Below are positions 9,001 through 36,300 of a DNA stretch of 64,000 nt, in pieces; positions within the stretch are counted from its first letter, which is position 1, and each line of letters begins with the position of its first letter. The stretch is from NCBI RefSeq assembly GCF_026340675.1, contig NZ_JAPEOX010000003.1:124001-188000 (forward strand). Reading direction: 5' to 3'. The position numbers and the translations under genes were made by a program. Source of the DNA: Streptomyces sp. NBC_01264 (GTDB lineage: Bacteria; Actinomycetota; Actinomycetes; Streptomycetales; Streptomycetaceae). The notes beneath the pieces are model-generated. The model made no database searches and was not told where the DNA came from. It saw nothing but the letters and a program-made list of their open reading frames with translations.

Positions 9001-12000
9001 GGGGTCAGGCGCAGTCCGTGTTCGCGGGCACGGGCGACGAGCTGGATGGCCATGATGCTGTCGCCGCCGAGCTCGAAGAAGGAGGCGTCGGCGCCGGCCC
9101 GCTCCACGCCGAGGACCTCCTGGAAGAGGCGGGCGAGGGTCTCCTCCCGTTCGGTGACGGGGATGCGCCCGTGCCCGGTGTCGGTCAGGTCGGGTACGGG
9201 CAGGGCGGCGCGGTCGACCTTGCCGTTGGGGGTCAGGGGCAGGGCGTCCATGACGACGACGGCGGCGGGGACCATGAAGGACGGCAGGACGCCGGCGACA
9301 TGGGCGCGCAGGTCGGCGGGGTCGAGGGAGCCGGAGCCGGGGGCGGGGGCGGCGTAGGCGACGAGGCGGCGGCTGCCGGGGCGGTCCTCGCGGACGACGA
9401 CGACGGCCTGGGCCACGGCCGGGTGGCGGGCGAGGACGCTCTCGATCTCGCCGGGTTCGATCCGGTAGCCGCGGATCTTGACCTGGTGGTCGCTGCGGCC
9501 GATGTAGTCGAGGTGGCCGTCGGGGTGCCAGCGCACGAGGTCGCCGGTGCGGTACATGCGGTCGCCGGGCGGTCCGAAGGGGCACGGCTGGAAGCGGTCG
9601 GCGGTGAGGCCGGGGCGTCCGGCGTAGCCGCGGGCCAGTCCGGGTCCGGCGGCGTACAGCTCGCCGGGGACGCCGGGCGGTACGGGGCGCAGCCCCTCGT
9701 CCAGCACGTAGACGCGCATGTTGGCGATGGGCCGGCCGATGGGCGGGACGACGCCGCCGGACAGCGGTGCGCTGATGGTGGTGCAGACGGTGGTCTCGGT
9801 GGGGCCGTAGCCGTTCAGCATGCGCAGCCGGGGGGCCCACCGGGCGACGAGCGAGGGCGGGCAGGCCTCACCCGCGACGAGCAGGGTGCGCACGGTGGGC
9901 AGGGCGTCGGTGGGCAGGACGGACAGGGCGGCGGGCGGCAGCGTCAGGTGCGTGATGCCGTGCCGGGCGACGAGTTCGACGAGTCCTTCGCCGGGGAGCA
10001 GCTGGTCGGCGGGGGCCAGGACGAGGCGGCCGCCGGCGAGGACCGAGGAGACGACTTCGAAGGTGGCGGCGTCGAAGCTCGGCGAGGAGAACTGCAGGAC
10101 GCGGCTGTCGGTGTCGAGGCACATGGCCTCGCGCTGGGCGGCGAGCAGGGAGGCGATGCCGGTGTGGGAGACGGCGACGCCCTTGGGGCGGCCGGTGGAG
10201 CCGGAGGTGTAGATGACGTAGGCGGTGTTCTGGGGGGAGAGCGGGGTGCCGCGGTCGGTGTCGGTCGGGTCGGTGGCGGGGCGGGCGGCGACGGCGGCCG
10301 CGGTGGCGGGGTCGTCGAGGACCAGGCGGGGGCAGTCGCCGGCGATGACGTCGGCGGTCCCGGTGGTGGCCACGGCGCAGACGGGGCGGGCGTCCTCGAG
10401 CATGTACGCGATGCGCTCGGCGGGGTAGTTCGCGTCGATGGAGAGGTAGGCGCCGCCGGCCTTGGAGACGGCGAGCAGGGCGGTCAGCCAGGCGGCCGAG
10501 CGGGGCAGGGCCAGGGCGACGGTGGTCTCGGGGCCGGCGCCGGCGGCGATGAGGTGGTGGGCGAGCCGGTTGGCCCGCGCGTTGAGTTCGGCGTAGGTCA
10601 GCTCGCCGGTGTCGTCCGCGACGGCGATCAGGTCGGGCGTCCGCTCGACGCGGGCCTCGAAGAGGGCGGCGATGGTGGCGGGTTCGACGGGGGTGGCGGT
10701 GTCGTTCCAGGTCTCGGTGATCGTGAGGCGTTCGGCGGCGGCGAGGAGGGGGACGGTGTCGAGGGGGCGTCCGGGTTCGGCGACCACGGCGTCGAGGAAG
10801 GCGACGAACCGGTCCTGGTAGGAGGCGACCTCGGACCGGGAGTACTGGGTGGGGTCGGCGTCGAAGTCGAAGCGCAGGCCGTTGCGGTCGGCGCGGTCGT
10901 ACACGGCGAGGGCGAGGCCTTCGACGGGTCCGAGGGAGAGGTTGTGGGCGGTGGCCGCATGGCCGCCGAAGGAGATCTGGTAGTCGAAGGCCATGATGTT
11001 GACGACGGGTCCGATGAGGCCCATGTCGGTTCCGGTCAGGCCGAGTTCGCGGCGCAGGTCCTCGTAGCGGCAGCCCTGGTGGCGGACCAGGGTGCGGACC
11101 TGCGCGGAGACGCGGGGGGTGAGCTCGGCGAGGCTCTCGCCGGGCCGGACCTCGATGTGCAGGGGCATGACGGTGGAGGCGAAGCAGGGGGTGCGGCGTA
11201 CGGCCTTCCCGACGCGGCCGGTGACGGGCAGGCCGAGGACCACGTCGCTCCGGCCGGTCATCCGGGACAGGTAGGCGGCCATGGCGGCGATCAGCAGGAT
11301 CGGCCGGCGGGTGCGGGCGGCGCGCGCGGTGTCGGAGAGCTGGTCGGCCCGGTCCTGTCCGATGGTGCGGGTGCGGCGGATGAAGGAGGGCGCCCCGGCG
11401 GCGAGTTCCTGTGCGGTGGGTGCGCCCTGGGGGGTTCCGGGCAGGGTGACGGGCGCGGGCAGGGAGGCGAGGCGTTCCGCCCAGTGGGTGCGGTCGGCGG
11501 CGGCCTGGTCGGAGGCCCGGTAGGCGGTGTCCTCCGCGAGGACGTCGGTCAGCGGGAGGAAGTCGCAGGGTGCGGCGGCGCGGCCCTCCTCGAGCGCGGT
11601 GTACAGCTCGGCGATGCGGCGTCCGACCATGGCACCGGCCACGCCGTCGATGACGAGGTGGTGGAAGCGGTGGAAGTAGAGGAACCGCCGGTCCGCGAGC
11701 TTGATGAGGGCGAAGGTGCTGAGGCCTCCGGCGGTGAGGTCGACGGGCCGGTTGAGGTCGGCCCGCATCCAGGCCTCGGCGGCGGCGAGCGGGTCGGGCT
11801 CGGCGCTGAAGTCGGGGGCGGGCAGGGGCGGCAGGGTGTCGTCGAGGTACTGCCACAGGCCGTCGTCGTCCTCGGAGATGGTGCGCACCCGCAGGATGTC
11901 GGCCTCCAGCAGCAGGGTGTGCCAGGCCTGCTCCATCAGGGCGTGGTCGACGGGACCGTCGATGGCGAAGTACTCGCCCACGTTGTAGCCGCGGCCCGTG

Positions 12001-12080
12001 CTGTCGAGCTGGTGGGCGAACCACAGTCCGGTCTGTGCGGCCGACAGCGGCAGCCGCGAGGGCGGGAACATCTCAGGCAT
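6099..12080 (-). CDS. NRPS-A: C-A-T-E-C
   Basis: 1993-residue peptide synthetase. An N-terminal C domain (about 8-445, HHLVIDG at 140-146) opens like the starter C domains of siderophore synthetases. The A domain (about 460-965) has the pocket code DAFTLAGVCK read by alignment to GrsA; it resembles Phe/aromatic pockets, so an aromatic residue is a moderate guess. A T domain (GGDS, Ser 1008) is followed by an epimerisation domain (about 1060-1500: [10 protein letters not shown] at 1193, [14 protein letters not shown]), giving a D-residue. The C-terminal C domain (about 1540-1985, HHIVWDG at 1687) opens [13 protein letters not shown], typical of C domains accepting a D-donor. The protein stops in the C-A linker ([12 protein letters not shown]), so module 2 is incomplete here and the A-T half probably lies at the start of NRPS-C. 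RBS GGAG lies inside the overlapping thioesterase gene. Confidence 0.95.
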   Translation of the reverse strand: MPEMFPPSRLPLSAAQTGLWFAHQLDSTGRGYNVGEYFAIDGPVDHALMEQAWHTLLLEADILRVRTISEDDDGLWQYLDDTLPPLPAPDFSAEPDPLAAAEAWMRADLNRPVDLTAGGLSTFALIKLADRRFLYFHRFHHLVIDGVAGAMVGRRIAELYTALEEGRAAAPCDFLPLTDVLAEDTAYRASDQAAADRTHWAERLASLPAPVTLPGTPQGAPTAQELAAGAPSFIRRTRTIGQDRADQLSDTARAARTRRPILLIAAMAAYLSRMTGRSDVVLGLPVTGRVGKAVRRTPCFASTVMPLHIEVRPGESLAELTPRVSAQVRTLVRHQGCRYEDLRRELGLTGTDMGLIGPVVNIMAFDYQISFGGHAATAHNLSLGPVEGLALAVYDRADRNGLRFDFDADPTQYSRSEVASYQDRFVAFLDAVVAEPGRPLDTVPLLAAAERLTITETWNDTATPVEPATIAALFEARVERTPDLIAVADDTGELTYAELNARANRLAHHLIAAGAGPETTVALALPRSAAWLTALLAVSKAGGAYLSIDANYPAERIAYMLEDARPVCAVATTGTADVIAGDCPRLVLDDPATAAAVAARPATDPTDTDRGTPLSPQNTAYVIYTSGSTGRPKGVAVSHTGIASLLAAQREAMCLDTDSRVLQFSSPSFDAATFEVVSSVLAGGRLVLAPADQLLPGEGLVELVARHGITHLTLPPAALSVLPTDALPTVRTLLVAGEACPPSLVARWAPRLRMLNGYGPTETTVCTTISAPLSGGVVPPIGRPIANMRVYVLDEGLRPVPPGVPGELYAAGPGLARGYAGRPGLTADRFQPCPFGPPGDRMYRTGDLVRWHPDGHLDYIGRSDHQVKIRGYRIEPGEIESVLARHPAVAQAVVVVREDRPGSRRLVAYAAPAPGSGSLDPADLRAHVAGVLPSFMVPAAVVVMDALPLTPNGKVDRAALPVPDLTDTGHGRIPVTEREETLARLFQEVLGVERAGADASFFELGGDSIMAIQLVARAREHGLRLTPSDIFKLRTVEALAVAARTDDAPATPAEPATAALGPVPLPPVARDVLGRGGSVDGFHQAMLLALPADTDDELLTEALHILLDHHDVLRARLAREQQCLIVPRKGVRYPGLLTRTDIAGLTGEALDAAVRSAAETARGTLDPAAGRMVAAVRFDAGPGLPGRLLLAIHHLVVDGVSWRILPPDLKAAYEALAAGRPPTLPPVPTSYRTWANHQLRTAEAGARRGELPLWEAMTDIPQPGIGARPVDPATDTAATARHIRTALPADVTAALLGPVTAAFHGQIDDILLTGLALAVTEWRGRHATAAPGTPLLVDLERHGRTEEGALDLSRTVGWFTAVHPVRLETGVSHWAEIASGGPATGRAVKAVKEQLRAVPGDGLGHGPLRHLDPQSRDRLAALPAPRVLFNYLGRLGSATDDAAPWQPLPGDALPDGADPGLPAAHALEVNVLAREGTAGPELYADWGAPAGVLTEAALTELAALWTEALHGIALHAARPGAGGRTPGDFPLVTLTQQDVETLEQAVPGLTDVLPLTPLQEGFLFHALEADGADDTYNTQVAFDFEGPLDAAALRTAGQALLDRHPNLRAGFHHDGIGEPVQAVSATAVLPWAEHDLSDLPAPAREEAAARLAAQERLRGFDLIRPPLLRLALVRLAPGHHRLLLSTHHIVWDGWSLPVAARELFTLWAGRGDTLPPVAPYSDYLSWLVTQDQAGAEEAWTAYLDGIEEPTLIAPDAADRPAVAQQQVTRLVPDALLDRLAERARAHGITLNTQYQTAWGLVLAQATGSQDVVFGATVSGRPPEVPGIERMIGMLCNTLPVRVRTDGREPLHALLTRLQAEQVRLMAHHHLGLSRVQRLTTGRELFDTTTMLVNYPLDTDALASVVTGPRLAALAVQDATHYPLRLIAVPVDGGLELRLGHRPDVYGADEARVFLERMTRALEAMADAPEQSVGSIELLSQTERDQVLIQWGGY

Positions 12081-12852
12081 GACGGTCTCCAGCGGGGTCG
12101 AGGCCGAGCCGGCCGGTGAGGAAGTCCATGAGTTCGCCGGCCCGCCCTTCGAGGTAGAAGTGGCCGCCGGGGAAGGTGTGGACCTCGTGTCCGGCGACGG
12201 TGTGGCGGGCCCAGGCGGCGGCGTCCTGCGGGGTGCAGGAGGAGTCGTCGGTCCCGGTGACGACGGTGAGCGGGCAGGTGAGGGGGGCGCCGGGTGCGTA
12301 CCGGTGGCCGGTGAGGAGCTGGAAGTCCCCGCGCAGGGTGGGCAGGGTCAGTTCGCGCAGTTCGGGGATCTCCAGCAGTCCGGCACCCGCGCCGCCCAGG
12401 CGGCGTACGTAGGCCAGGACGGCCTCGTCGTCGGGGAGCGGCAGCCGGTCCCGGGTGTCGATGTGGGGGGCCTTGCGGGCGGAGGCGAACAGCCGGACCA
12501 CGGCGGCCGGGTGGCGGGGGCGCAGCAGCCGGGCGGTCTCGAAGGCGAGGGTGGCGCCCATGCTGTGGCCGAAGAAGGCGGCCGGCAGGTCGAGCCACGG
12601 TTCGATGGCCCGGGCGAGTTCGCGGAGCATGACGGCCATGTCGGTGACCGGCGGTTCGTCAAACCGGTCCTGGCGCCCCGGGTACTGCACGGCGACGACC
12701 TCCAGCTCCGGCGGCGCGGCCTCGGCCAGCTCGCGGAAGGCACTGGCCCCGCCGCCCGCGTGCGGGAAGCAGAACAGCCGCGTGCGGGCCGCGGGCCGGG
12801 GAGCGAACACGCGCAGCCAGGCGGAGGCGGTCGGGGTCTTGAGGACCGGCAT
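12073..12852 (-). CDS. Type II thioesterase
   Basis: 259-residue alpha/beta hydrolase of the GrsT/RifR class, which clears misprimed or stalled acyl groups from carrier-domain phosphopantetheine arms. Diagnostic features are [14 protein letters not shown] near the N-terminus, the nucleophile motif GHSMG, an aspartate in TGTDD and the catalytic histidine in FPGGHFYL. The ATG at 12852 has GGAGG at the right distance, lies 4 bp after the oxygenase stop, and the 3' end overlaps the NRPS-A start by 8 bp. It is a free-standing enzyme, so it is editing rather than the main release activity, which is more likely the PBP-type domain at the end of NRPS-B. Confidence 0.93.
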   Translation of the reverse strand: MPVLKTPTASAWLRVFAPRPAARTRLFCFPHAGGGASAFRELAEAAPPELEVVAVQYPGRQDRFDEPPVTDMAVMLRELARAIEPWLDLPAAFFGHSMGATLAFETARLLRPRHPAAVVRLFASARKAPHIDTRDRLPLPDDEAVLAYVRRLGGAGAGLLEIPELRELTLPTLRGDFQLLTGHRYAPGAPLTCPLTVVTGTDDSSCTPQDAAAWARHTVAGHEVHTFPGGHFYLEGRAGELMDFLTGRLGLDPAGDRHA

Positions 12853-12856
12853 GACG

Positions 12857-13837
12857 TCAGCCCTCCGTGCGGGAGGGGGCGGGGGTGTGGGGCTCGGCCA
12901 TGGCGACGGCGATCTTGCGGGGGCCGGTGAAGGGCTCGCGGCCGTGGCTGGAGAGCATGTTGTCCACGACGAGGACGTCGTCACGCCGCCAGTCGAAGCG
13001 GACACTGGCCTGCCGGTAGCAGGAGCGCAGGTGGTCGAGTACGTCGTCGGGGATCCGGCCGCCGTCCCCGTAGTAGGTGTTGCTCGGCAGCTCCTCCTCG
13101 GCGAACAGCTCCAGCAGCCCCTCGCGGACGTCGGGCAGCAGGGTGGTGTGGTGGAAGAAGGTGATGTGGTTGAACCAGACCGCCTCGCCGGTCACGGGGT
13201 GGCGGTGCACCGCGTCGCGCACGGCCCGGGTGCGCATCCCGCCGCCGGGCAGCCACTCCAGGCCGAGGTCCTTGGCGGCGGCCAGGCGCTCGACCTCGGC
13301 GCGGTCGTCGGTGTTGAAGACGGACTCCCACGGGATGCCGAAGCCGGGGTGGAAGGTCCGGGTGGCCATCCAGCGGCGGCGGGTGAACTCCTCGCGCACG
13401 TCGGGGTGGACGAGCTCCAGGATGCGGCGGGTGTCGGCGAGCGGGGTGGCCCCGAGGGAGTCCGGCTCCGCGATGCAGCAGAAGTAGAGCAGCCGCGGCC
13501 AGGAGGACTGGTAGGAGTTCTCGTTGTGGAGGAAGATCTCCTCGTCCGGCGGGTAGTCCGTCGAGGTGTAGACGTTGCCCTTGATGGTGGAGCGCGGCGA
13601 GGACCGCTCGGAGTAGGCGAGCGGAGCGCCGGACAGGGCCCGTACGGAGGCGTCGAAGCCGTCGACCCCGCCGAGGGGGAAGCCGCGCAGCAGGACGGCT
13701 CCGTGCTCGTGCAGCCCGGCGCGGATCCGGGTCCGTTCGGCGTCGATGTACGCGGTGATGCCGGGGTGGGTGCCGTCGTGCTCCAGGACGAGCGGCAGGG
13801 TGGTGGTGCGGGTCTGTTCGGGCTGGGTTGTCGTCAT
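12857..13837 (-). CDS. SyrP-like Fe(II)/2-oxoglutarate dioxygenase 1
   Basis: 326-residue TauD-fold oxygenase. The region TSTDYPPDEEIFLHNENSYQ resembles SyrP, which beta-hydroxylates carrier-bound aspartate in syringomycin synthesis. The metal facial triad is visible as H104-x-E106 and H298 (SSHGREPFTG), with R307 as the likely 2-oxoglutarate anchor; no catalytic residue is missing. The start overlaps the MFS stop (ATGA) and the thioesterase follows after 4 bp. It probably hydroxylates an aminoacyl residue tethered to one of the T domains. The two Asn-like A domains (module 3 in NRPS-C, module 5 in NRPS-B) are natural candidates, but the substrate is inferred from context only. A paralogue of similar length lies at 42533-43486. 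Confidence 0.88.
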   Translation of the reverse strand: MTTTQPEQTRTTTLPLVLEHDGTHPGITAYIDAERTRIRAGLHEHGAVLLRGFPLGGVDGFDASVRALSGAPLAYSERSSPRSTIKGNVYTSTDYPPDEEIFLHNENSYQSSWPRLLYFCCIAEPDSLGATPLADTRRILELVHPDVREEFTRRRWMATRTFHPGFGIPWESVFNTDDRAEVERLAAAKDLGLEWLPGGGMRTRAVRDAVHRHPVTGEAVWFNHITFFHHTTLLPDVREGLLELFAEEELPSNTYYGDGGRIPDDVLDHLRSCYRQASVRFDWRRDDVLVVDNMLSSHGREPFTGPRKIAVAMAEPHTPAPSRTEG

Positions 13838-15291
13838 GACGGGTCGACCTTCTCGTCGCTCGTGTCGGAGCCGGTTGCGGTGAGGGATGCGGGGTGGGGC
13901 GCGGTGCCGGGTGCCGGGTCACCGGGTGAGTGGTCACCGGGTGCGCGGTCACCGGGTGCGCGGTCACCGGCTGCGTGGGCCCCAAGGGCCAACGGGTCGG
14001 CGGCCGGCGGATCGGCGGCCAACGGGTCCGCGGCCGGCGCGTCCGCGGGCTCGCGGCCGGCCCCGCGGATCGCGGGGTTCACCGCGGCGAGGACGGTCAT
14101 CAGCGCCATCGCGGCGGAGATGCCGAGCACCGTGGTGGAGGTGGCGAAGGCTGCCAGCAGCAGGCCGCCCAGGAGGGCGCCCGCGGAGTTCATCCCGGAG
14201 GCCATGAGCATGAACACGCTGCTGACGCGGCCCTGCATCTCGTCGGGGGTGATCCTCATCTGGTGGACCCCGGCGCCCACGTTCATCAGGGAGCCGGCGA
14301 AGGCCATGCCGCCGCACAGCGCCCCGAGGGCGAGCGGGGCGGAGAGGAAGGCCACCGGGGCCATCAGCGCGGCCCACAGGGCGAACGCGCTGATCACCAC
14401 GGTCGAGGGGGCCAGCCGCTTGAGGCACCACGAGGCGCTCAGCGCGCCGAGTGCGCCGCCCACGCCTTCCATCAGCCCGAGGACGCCGAGCAGCGCGGGC
14501 GAGTGGCCGGCCTCCTTGAAGATCAGGACCAGGGAGAGGTTGAGGATCTGGAAGAGCATGTTGCTGCCGGCGACCAGGGCGACGGCGGCGCGCATGAACT
14601 TCTGCCGCCACACCCAGGCCACTCCCTCGGACACCTCGGCCCTGAGGCTGCGCGGCGGCGCGGTGCGCTCCTCCTGGAGCTCCTTGCGGATGAACAGGAC
14701 GCAGCCGAGGGCCACCAGGTGGGCGAGGGCGGTGACGCCGAAGGGCAGCCACCGGGTGAGGGCGAACAGGGCGACCCCGGCGGGCTGTCCCAGCAGTCCG
14801 GCGACCTGGCTGCGGGCCTCGTTCTGGGAGAGCGCGGCCGGCAGGTGGGCGGGGTGCACCACGTTGCGCACCGCCGCGCGTTCGGCGAGCCGGTAGAAGA
14901 CGAACGCCGCACCCTCCAGGAAGGCGGCGGCCATCACGTGCGGCAGCCACATGTGGCCGGTGGCCAGGGCGAGGGCGACGCTGCCCATGGAGAGCAGGCC
15001 CACGAGGTCGCAGAGGATCATCAGCTTGCGCCGGTCCCAGCGGTCGACGAGGGCGCCGGCCGGGAGCTGGACCAGCAGGTGCGGCAGCAGGGCCGCGAAG
15101 CCGACCAGGCCGGCGCCGGCGACCGAGCCCTGCCAGATCATCAGCAGCGGGTACGCGGCCTGGGCGGCCTGCACGCCGAGCAGCGAGAATCCGGCGCCGG
15201 TCCACAGCAGCAGGAAGTCGCGGTTGCGGCGCAGCGGGGCGGCCTGGACCTCGGGCTCGCCGGAGGCCGGGCGTTCTTCGAGGAGGGTCAT
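13834..15291 (-). CDS. MFS exporter (EntS-like) with repetitive C-terminal tail
   Basis: 485-residue major facilitator protein of the enterobactin-exporter type. Residues about 25-415 show 12 hydrophobic segments, with the loop motif ALVDRWDRRKLM after the second helix and MQGRVSSVF in the second half. Such proteins export siderophores and other nonribosomal peptides using the proton gradient, so this is the likely product exporter. The last ~65 residues are an Ala/Pro/Asp/Gly-rich, non-membrane tail encoded partly by 15-bp tandem repeats. The tail is absent from typical members and is predicted to be a flexible cytoplasmic extension. The gene is coupled by ATGA overlaps at both ends to the carbamoyltransferase and oxygenase genes. 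Confidence 0.9.
   Translation of the reverse strand: MTLLEERPASGEPEVQAAPLRRNRDFLLLWTGAGFSLLGVQAAQAAYPLLMIWQGSVAGAGLVGFAALLPHLLVQLPAGALVDRWDRRKLMILCDLVGLLSMGSVALALATGHMWLPHVMAAAFLEGAAFVFYRLAERAAVRNVVHPAHLPAALSQNEARSQVAGLLGQPAGVALFALTRWLPFGVTALAHLVALGCVLFIRKELQEERTAPPRSLRAEVSEGVAWVWRQKFMRAAVALVAGSNMLFQILNLSLVLIFKEAGHSPALLGVLGLMEGVGGALGALSASWCLKRLAPSTVVISAFALWAALMAPVAFLSAPLALGALCGGMAFAGSLMNVGAGVHQMRITPDEMQGRVSSVFMLMASGMNSAGALLGGLLLAAFATSTTVLGISAAMALMTVLAAVNPAIRGAGREPADAPAADPLAADPPAADPLALGAHAAGDRAPGDRAPGDHSPGDPAPGTAPHPASLTATGSDTSDEKVDPS
13918..13977. repeat. Four 15-bp tandem repeats inside the MFS gene
   Basis: Four consecutive 15-bp units with consensus GGTCACCGGGTGCGC (two exact, two with changes), in frame, encoding a Gly-Asp-Arg-Ala-Pro-like pentapeptide repeat in the exporter tail. 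The repeat can expand or contract without shifting frame, so tail length may vary between strains. Confidence 0.85.
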
Positions 15292-16253
15292 GCCGCCCGT
15301 GCTTCCCGCGCCCGGCGGACGCCCGCGGCGGCGGCGCCGGCGGCGCACCACTCCAGGACGGCCATGGCGCTGTGCATCTTGTTCTCGGCCTGCTGGAAGG
15401 CGATGCTGTGCGGTCCGTCGAGCACCTCGGCGGTGACCTCCTCGCCGCGGTGGGCGGGCAGGTCGTGCAGGAAGGCGGCCCGCGGGCTGGTCTCCCACAG
15501 GGCTCCGGTGACCTGGAACGGGGCGAAGAGCGTGCGCCAGTCGGCGTCGGCCTTGCTGCTGCCCGTGGTCTGCCAGCGGGAGGTGTAGACGGCGTCGACG
15601 CCGGCGGGCAGGTCCCTCATGTGGTGGTGTTCGGTGAGGGTGGCGCCGTGGCTCCGGGCGTGGGCCAGGGCCCGGTCCCGGACGCCGGGGGCGAGGCCGT
15701 AGCCGGGCGGGGTGCGCAGTTCGAGCGAGGCGCCCGGGTAGCGGGTCAGGCCGAGGGCCAGCGCGGCGGCGGTGTTGTTGCCCTCGCCGACGTACAGGAC
15801 GCGCAGGTCACGGATCCGGCCGAACCGGCCGAGGAGGGTGGTGAGGTCGGTGAGCCCCTGGGTGGGGTGCTCCTCGGCGCTCATCGCGTTGACCACGGAC
15901 ATCTGGGACTGGGAGGCCCAGCCGCGCATCTCCGCGGGGTCGCCGGCGGTGCGGGCGACCAGCAGGTCGAGCATCCGGGAGAAGACCCGGCCGGTGTCCT
16001 CGCTGGTCTCCCCGGTGTTCAGCTGGAGGTCGTCGGCGCCGTAGGTGACGATCGTCCCTCCCAGGCGCAGCACCCCCGAGGAGAAGGCGGTGCGGGTGCG
16101 GGTGGACGTCTTGCGGAAGTACACGCCGGCGACCAGTCCGGCCAGCGGCGCCCGGGGGGCGGCGCCGCCCGCGAAGGCGGCGCCGCGCTCGACCACGGCG
16201 TACAGCTCGGCGTCGGTGAGGTCGTCGAGGGAGATGAGGTGTCGGGCTGACAC
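15288..16253 (-). CDS. Ornithine carbamoyltransferase-like enzyme with altered amine-binding site
   Basis: 321-residue member of the aspartate/ornithine carbamoyltransferase family. The carbamoyl-phosphate side is intact: STRTRT near residue 50, HPTQ near the middle, and the C-terminal QAENKMHS region. The ornithine side is not. The usual HCLP reads HDLP, and the loop that normally holds the SMG motif (DVWxSMG) reads SRWQTTG. The amine acceptor is therefore probably not ornithine. With Dap genes in the operon and a carbamoyltransferase homologue (VioL) known from viomycin, carbamoylation of a Dap residue to a ureidoalanine-type residue is a reasonable inference. GTG 16253 is chosen over an upstream TTG (16265) because GGAGGA sits directly before it. 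It lies 33 bp after the NRPS-B stop and overlaps the MFS start. Confidence 0.85.
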   Translation of the reverse strand: MSARHLISLDDLTDAELYAVVERGAAFAGGAAPRAPLAGLVAGVYFRKTSTRTRTAFSSGVLRLGGTIVTYGADDLQLNTGETSEDTGRVFSRMLDLLVARTAGDPAEMRGWASQSQMSVVNAMSAEEHPTQGLTDLTTLLGRFGRIRDLRVLYVGEGNNTAAALALGLTRYPGASLELRTPPGYGLAPGVRDRALAHARSHGATLTEHHHMRDLPAGVDAVYTSRWQTTGSSKADADWRTLFAPFQVTGALWETSPRAAFLHDLPAHRGEEVTAEVLDGPHSIAFQQAENKMHSAMAVLEWCAAGAAAAGVRRAREARAA

Positions 16254-16286
16254 GGTGTCCTCCAACAGGGATGGGTTGACGGGGGT

Positions 16287-33370
<17,084 letters not shown>

Positions 33371-33374
<4 letters not shown>

Positions 33375-36300
33375 GCGTGCTGCTCCTCGTCGGAAAGCTC
33401 GTCGATCTCGGCGCGTATGGCGTCCTCGACCGCCTGGGCCTGGCCCGCGACGGTCGGCTGCTCGAAGACCGTGCGGACGGGCAGGTGGATGTCGAACTCC
33501 TCGTGGAGTTCGGCGATGAGGCGGATGGCGAGGATGGAGTTGCCGCCGCTGCGGAAGAAGTGGTCGTGCGCGGTGACCTCGCGGCCCAGGATGTCGTGCC
33601 AGATCTCGCTGATGCGCTGCTCGGCGGGGCTCAGCGGGGCGGCCGGGCCGGCCTCGGGAGCGGGGGCGGCGGCCGGGGCGGGCAGGGCGGCCCTGTCGAG
33701 CTTGCCGTTGGCGTTCAGCGGGATGGCCGGGACGGGGACGAGGACCGGCGGGATCATGTAGTCGGGGAGCCGGCGGGCGCAGTACGCCTGGAGCTCCTCC
33801 TCGGTCGGCGCCTGTTCTCCCGCGGCGACCGTGTAGCCGGCGAGGGCGAGTTCGCCGGAGGCCGTGCGGTGGGTGACGACGACCGCGTCGCGCAGCCGGG
33901 GGTGTCCGGCGAGTACGGCGCGGATCTCGCCGAGCTCGATGCGGTGACCGCGGATCTTGACCTGGTCGTCGCCGCGTCCGAGGAAGTCGACGGCGCCGCC
34001 GGGCAGTCGCCGGACCAGGTCTCCGGTGCGGTAGAGGCGGGCGCCGGCGGGGCCGTGCGGGTCGGGCAGGAACCGGTCGGCGGTGTGTCCGGGGCGGCCG
34101 AGGTAGCCGCGGGCCACTCCGGTGCCGCCGACGTGCAGTTCGCCGGTGGCGCCGAGCGGGACCTCGCGCAGGTTCGCGTCGAGGACCCGCATCACCATGC
34201 CGGGCAGCGGGGAGCCGATCGGGACGATGCCCTCGGCGACCGGGGCGGTCAGCGGGTGGATGCAGGTGCCGACGGAGGTCTCGGTCGGGCCGTACTCGTT
34301 GACGAGTCCGCCGGGGCCCAGCAGGCGTGCCCAGTGGTCGGCGAGGGAGCCCTGGAGGGCCTCGCCGGCGACGACCACGACCGGGGCGAGGGCGGCGGCC
34401 TGCTCGTCGTCGAGCTGGTGGCCGAGGATCTCCAGGTGACCGGGGGTCAGCTTGAGGAAGCTGTACGGTCCACCGTCGGCGAGGCGTTTGCCCAGTTCGG
34501 ACAGGTCGAGGTTGCCGGGCAGGAGGTGCACGCCCTGCCCGCAGGTCAGCGGGGCCCACAGGTTCGGTACGACCAGGTCGAAGGCGACCGAGGAGAAGAC
34601 GGCGCTGCCGCCGTCGCCAGCCCCGGCGAGCGTGGCGGTGGCCCAGGCGAGGTGGTGGGCCAGGCCCCGGTGCGGGACTCCGACGCCCTTGGGGGTGCCG
34701 GTCGAGCCGGAGGTGAAGATGACGTACGCCAGCCGGTCCTGGTCGGCCGGGACGGCGGGGGCGTCGGCGGGAGCGGCGGCGATGCGGCCGTCGGGGTCAC
34801 CGAGGTCGACGACGGTGCGGGCGCCGTCCGCGAAGCGTGCGGTGTACCCGTCGCGCGTCAGGACCGTGCGGGCGCCGGCCACGTCGAGCATCGCCTCGAC
34901 GCGGCCCGCGGGGAACGCCGGGTCGAGCGGGACGTACGCGGCTCCCGCCCGCCAGACGCCCAGCAGCGCGGCGTGCAGGTCGGGTCCGCGGTCGAGCAGG
35001 ACTCCGACGGCCGAGTCGGGGCGGGTGCCCAGGGAGCGCAGGTGGTGGGCGATCCGGTTGGCCCGGGCGTCCAGTTCGGCGTAGGTGAGGGTGAAGCCGT
35101 CGCCGCGCACGGCGGTCGCTCGGGGGGTGCGGGCGGCCTGGGCGGCGATCAGCTCGGGCACGGCCGGGCCGGCGGGCAGGGCGGGGGCGCTGCTGCGGGC
35201 GGTGGTCTCGGCCCGCTCCTCGGGGCCGGCGAGCTCCAGGGCGTCCAGGCGCAGCTCGGGGTCGGCGGCCACGGCGGCGAGCACCCGGGTGAAGTGTCCG
35301 GCCAGGCGTTCGGCGGTGGCGGCGTCGAAGAGGGAGGTGGCGTACTCGAAGGCGCCGAAGAAGGAGCCGTCGGGGCCCGGGCGCATCATCAGGGTGAGGT
35401 CGGTGTGGGCGATCCGCCAGGCGTCGCGCAGGTCGGCGCGGGCCCGCTCGTCCTCGACGCGGCCGTTGAACTCTCCGCCGTGCAGGTCGAAGGCGACCTG
35501 GTAGAGCGGGGTCCGGGCGAGGTCGCGGTCGGGTACGAGTTCCTCGACGAGGCGTTCGAAGGGCAGCTCGGGCTGCGCGAAGGCGTCCTTGGCGGTGCCG
35601 GCGACGGCGTCCAGGGCCTCGGCGAAGGTCCGGGAGCCGTCCAGGCGGCAGCGGAGCACGAGGCTGCCGAGGAAGAAGCCGACGACACCTTCGAGTTCGG
35701 GCAGGCCGCGGCCGGCCACCGGGGTGCCGATGGACAGGTCCCACTGGCCGCTGTGGCGGCCCAGTACGGCCGCGTACGCGGTCAGCAGGGTCATGAACGG
35801 GGTGGCGCCGTGGCGCTTGCCCAGTGCGGTGAGGCCGTCGACGACATCGGCGGGGACCTCGAAGAGGGCGGCCGCGCCCTTGCCGTCGCGGACCGCGGGG
35901 CGGGGCCGGTCGGTGGGCAGGGCCAGCTCGGGCGCTCCGTCCAGCTGGGTGCGCCAGTGCGCCAGGGCCGGGGCGAGGGCGGCCTCGGTGAGTCGGCCGC
36001 GTTGCCAGGCCGCGTAGTCGGCGTACTGGACGGGGAGGGCGGGCAGGACGGATCCGAGCGGCCGGGTGCCGGCCAGCGCGGCCTCGGTCAGCAGGGCGAA
36101 CTCGCGCTCCAGGATGCCGCTGGACCAGCCGTCGGTGGTGATGTGGTGCATGGCCAGGCCGAGGACTTGGCTGCCGTCCTCGGCCCGGACCAGGAGGGCG
36201 CGCAGCAGCGGGCCGTGTTCCAGGTCGAAGCCGTGGGCCCGGTCGGCGGCGAGCAGGGCGCCCGTCTCGCCGGCGGCGGCGCGGGCGGTACGGACCTCCA

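Noticed and set aside
6126..12119. 1997-codon open frame on the plus strand opposite NRPS-A
   Set aside because: Composition is a Gly/Val/Ala/Gln shadow of high-GC codons on the other strand; no domains, and the minus frame has unbroken NRPS motifs.
12073..12852. Main chain-release thioesterase of the assembly line
   Set aside because: It is a free-standing type II enzyme of the editing class; the last module ends in a PBP-type domain instead.
15288..16253. Ordinary arginine-pathway ornithine carbamoyltransferase (argF)
   Set aside because: HCLP and SMG ornithine-binding motifs are changed, and the gene is embedded in the NRPS operon.
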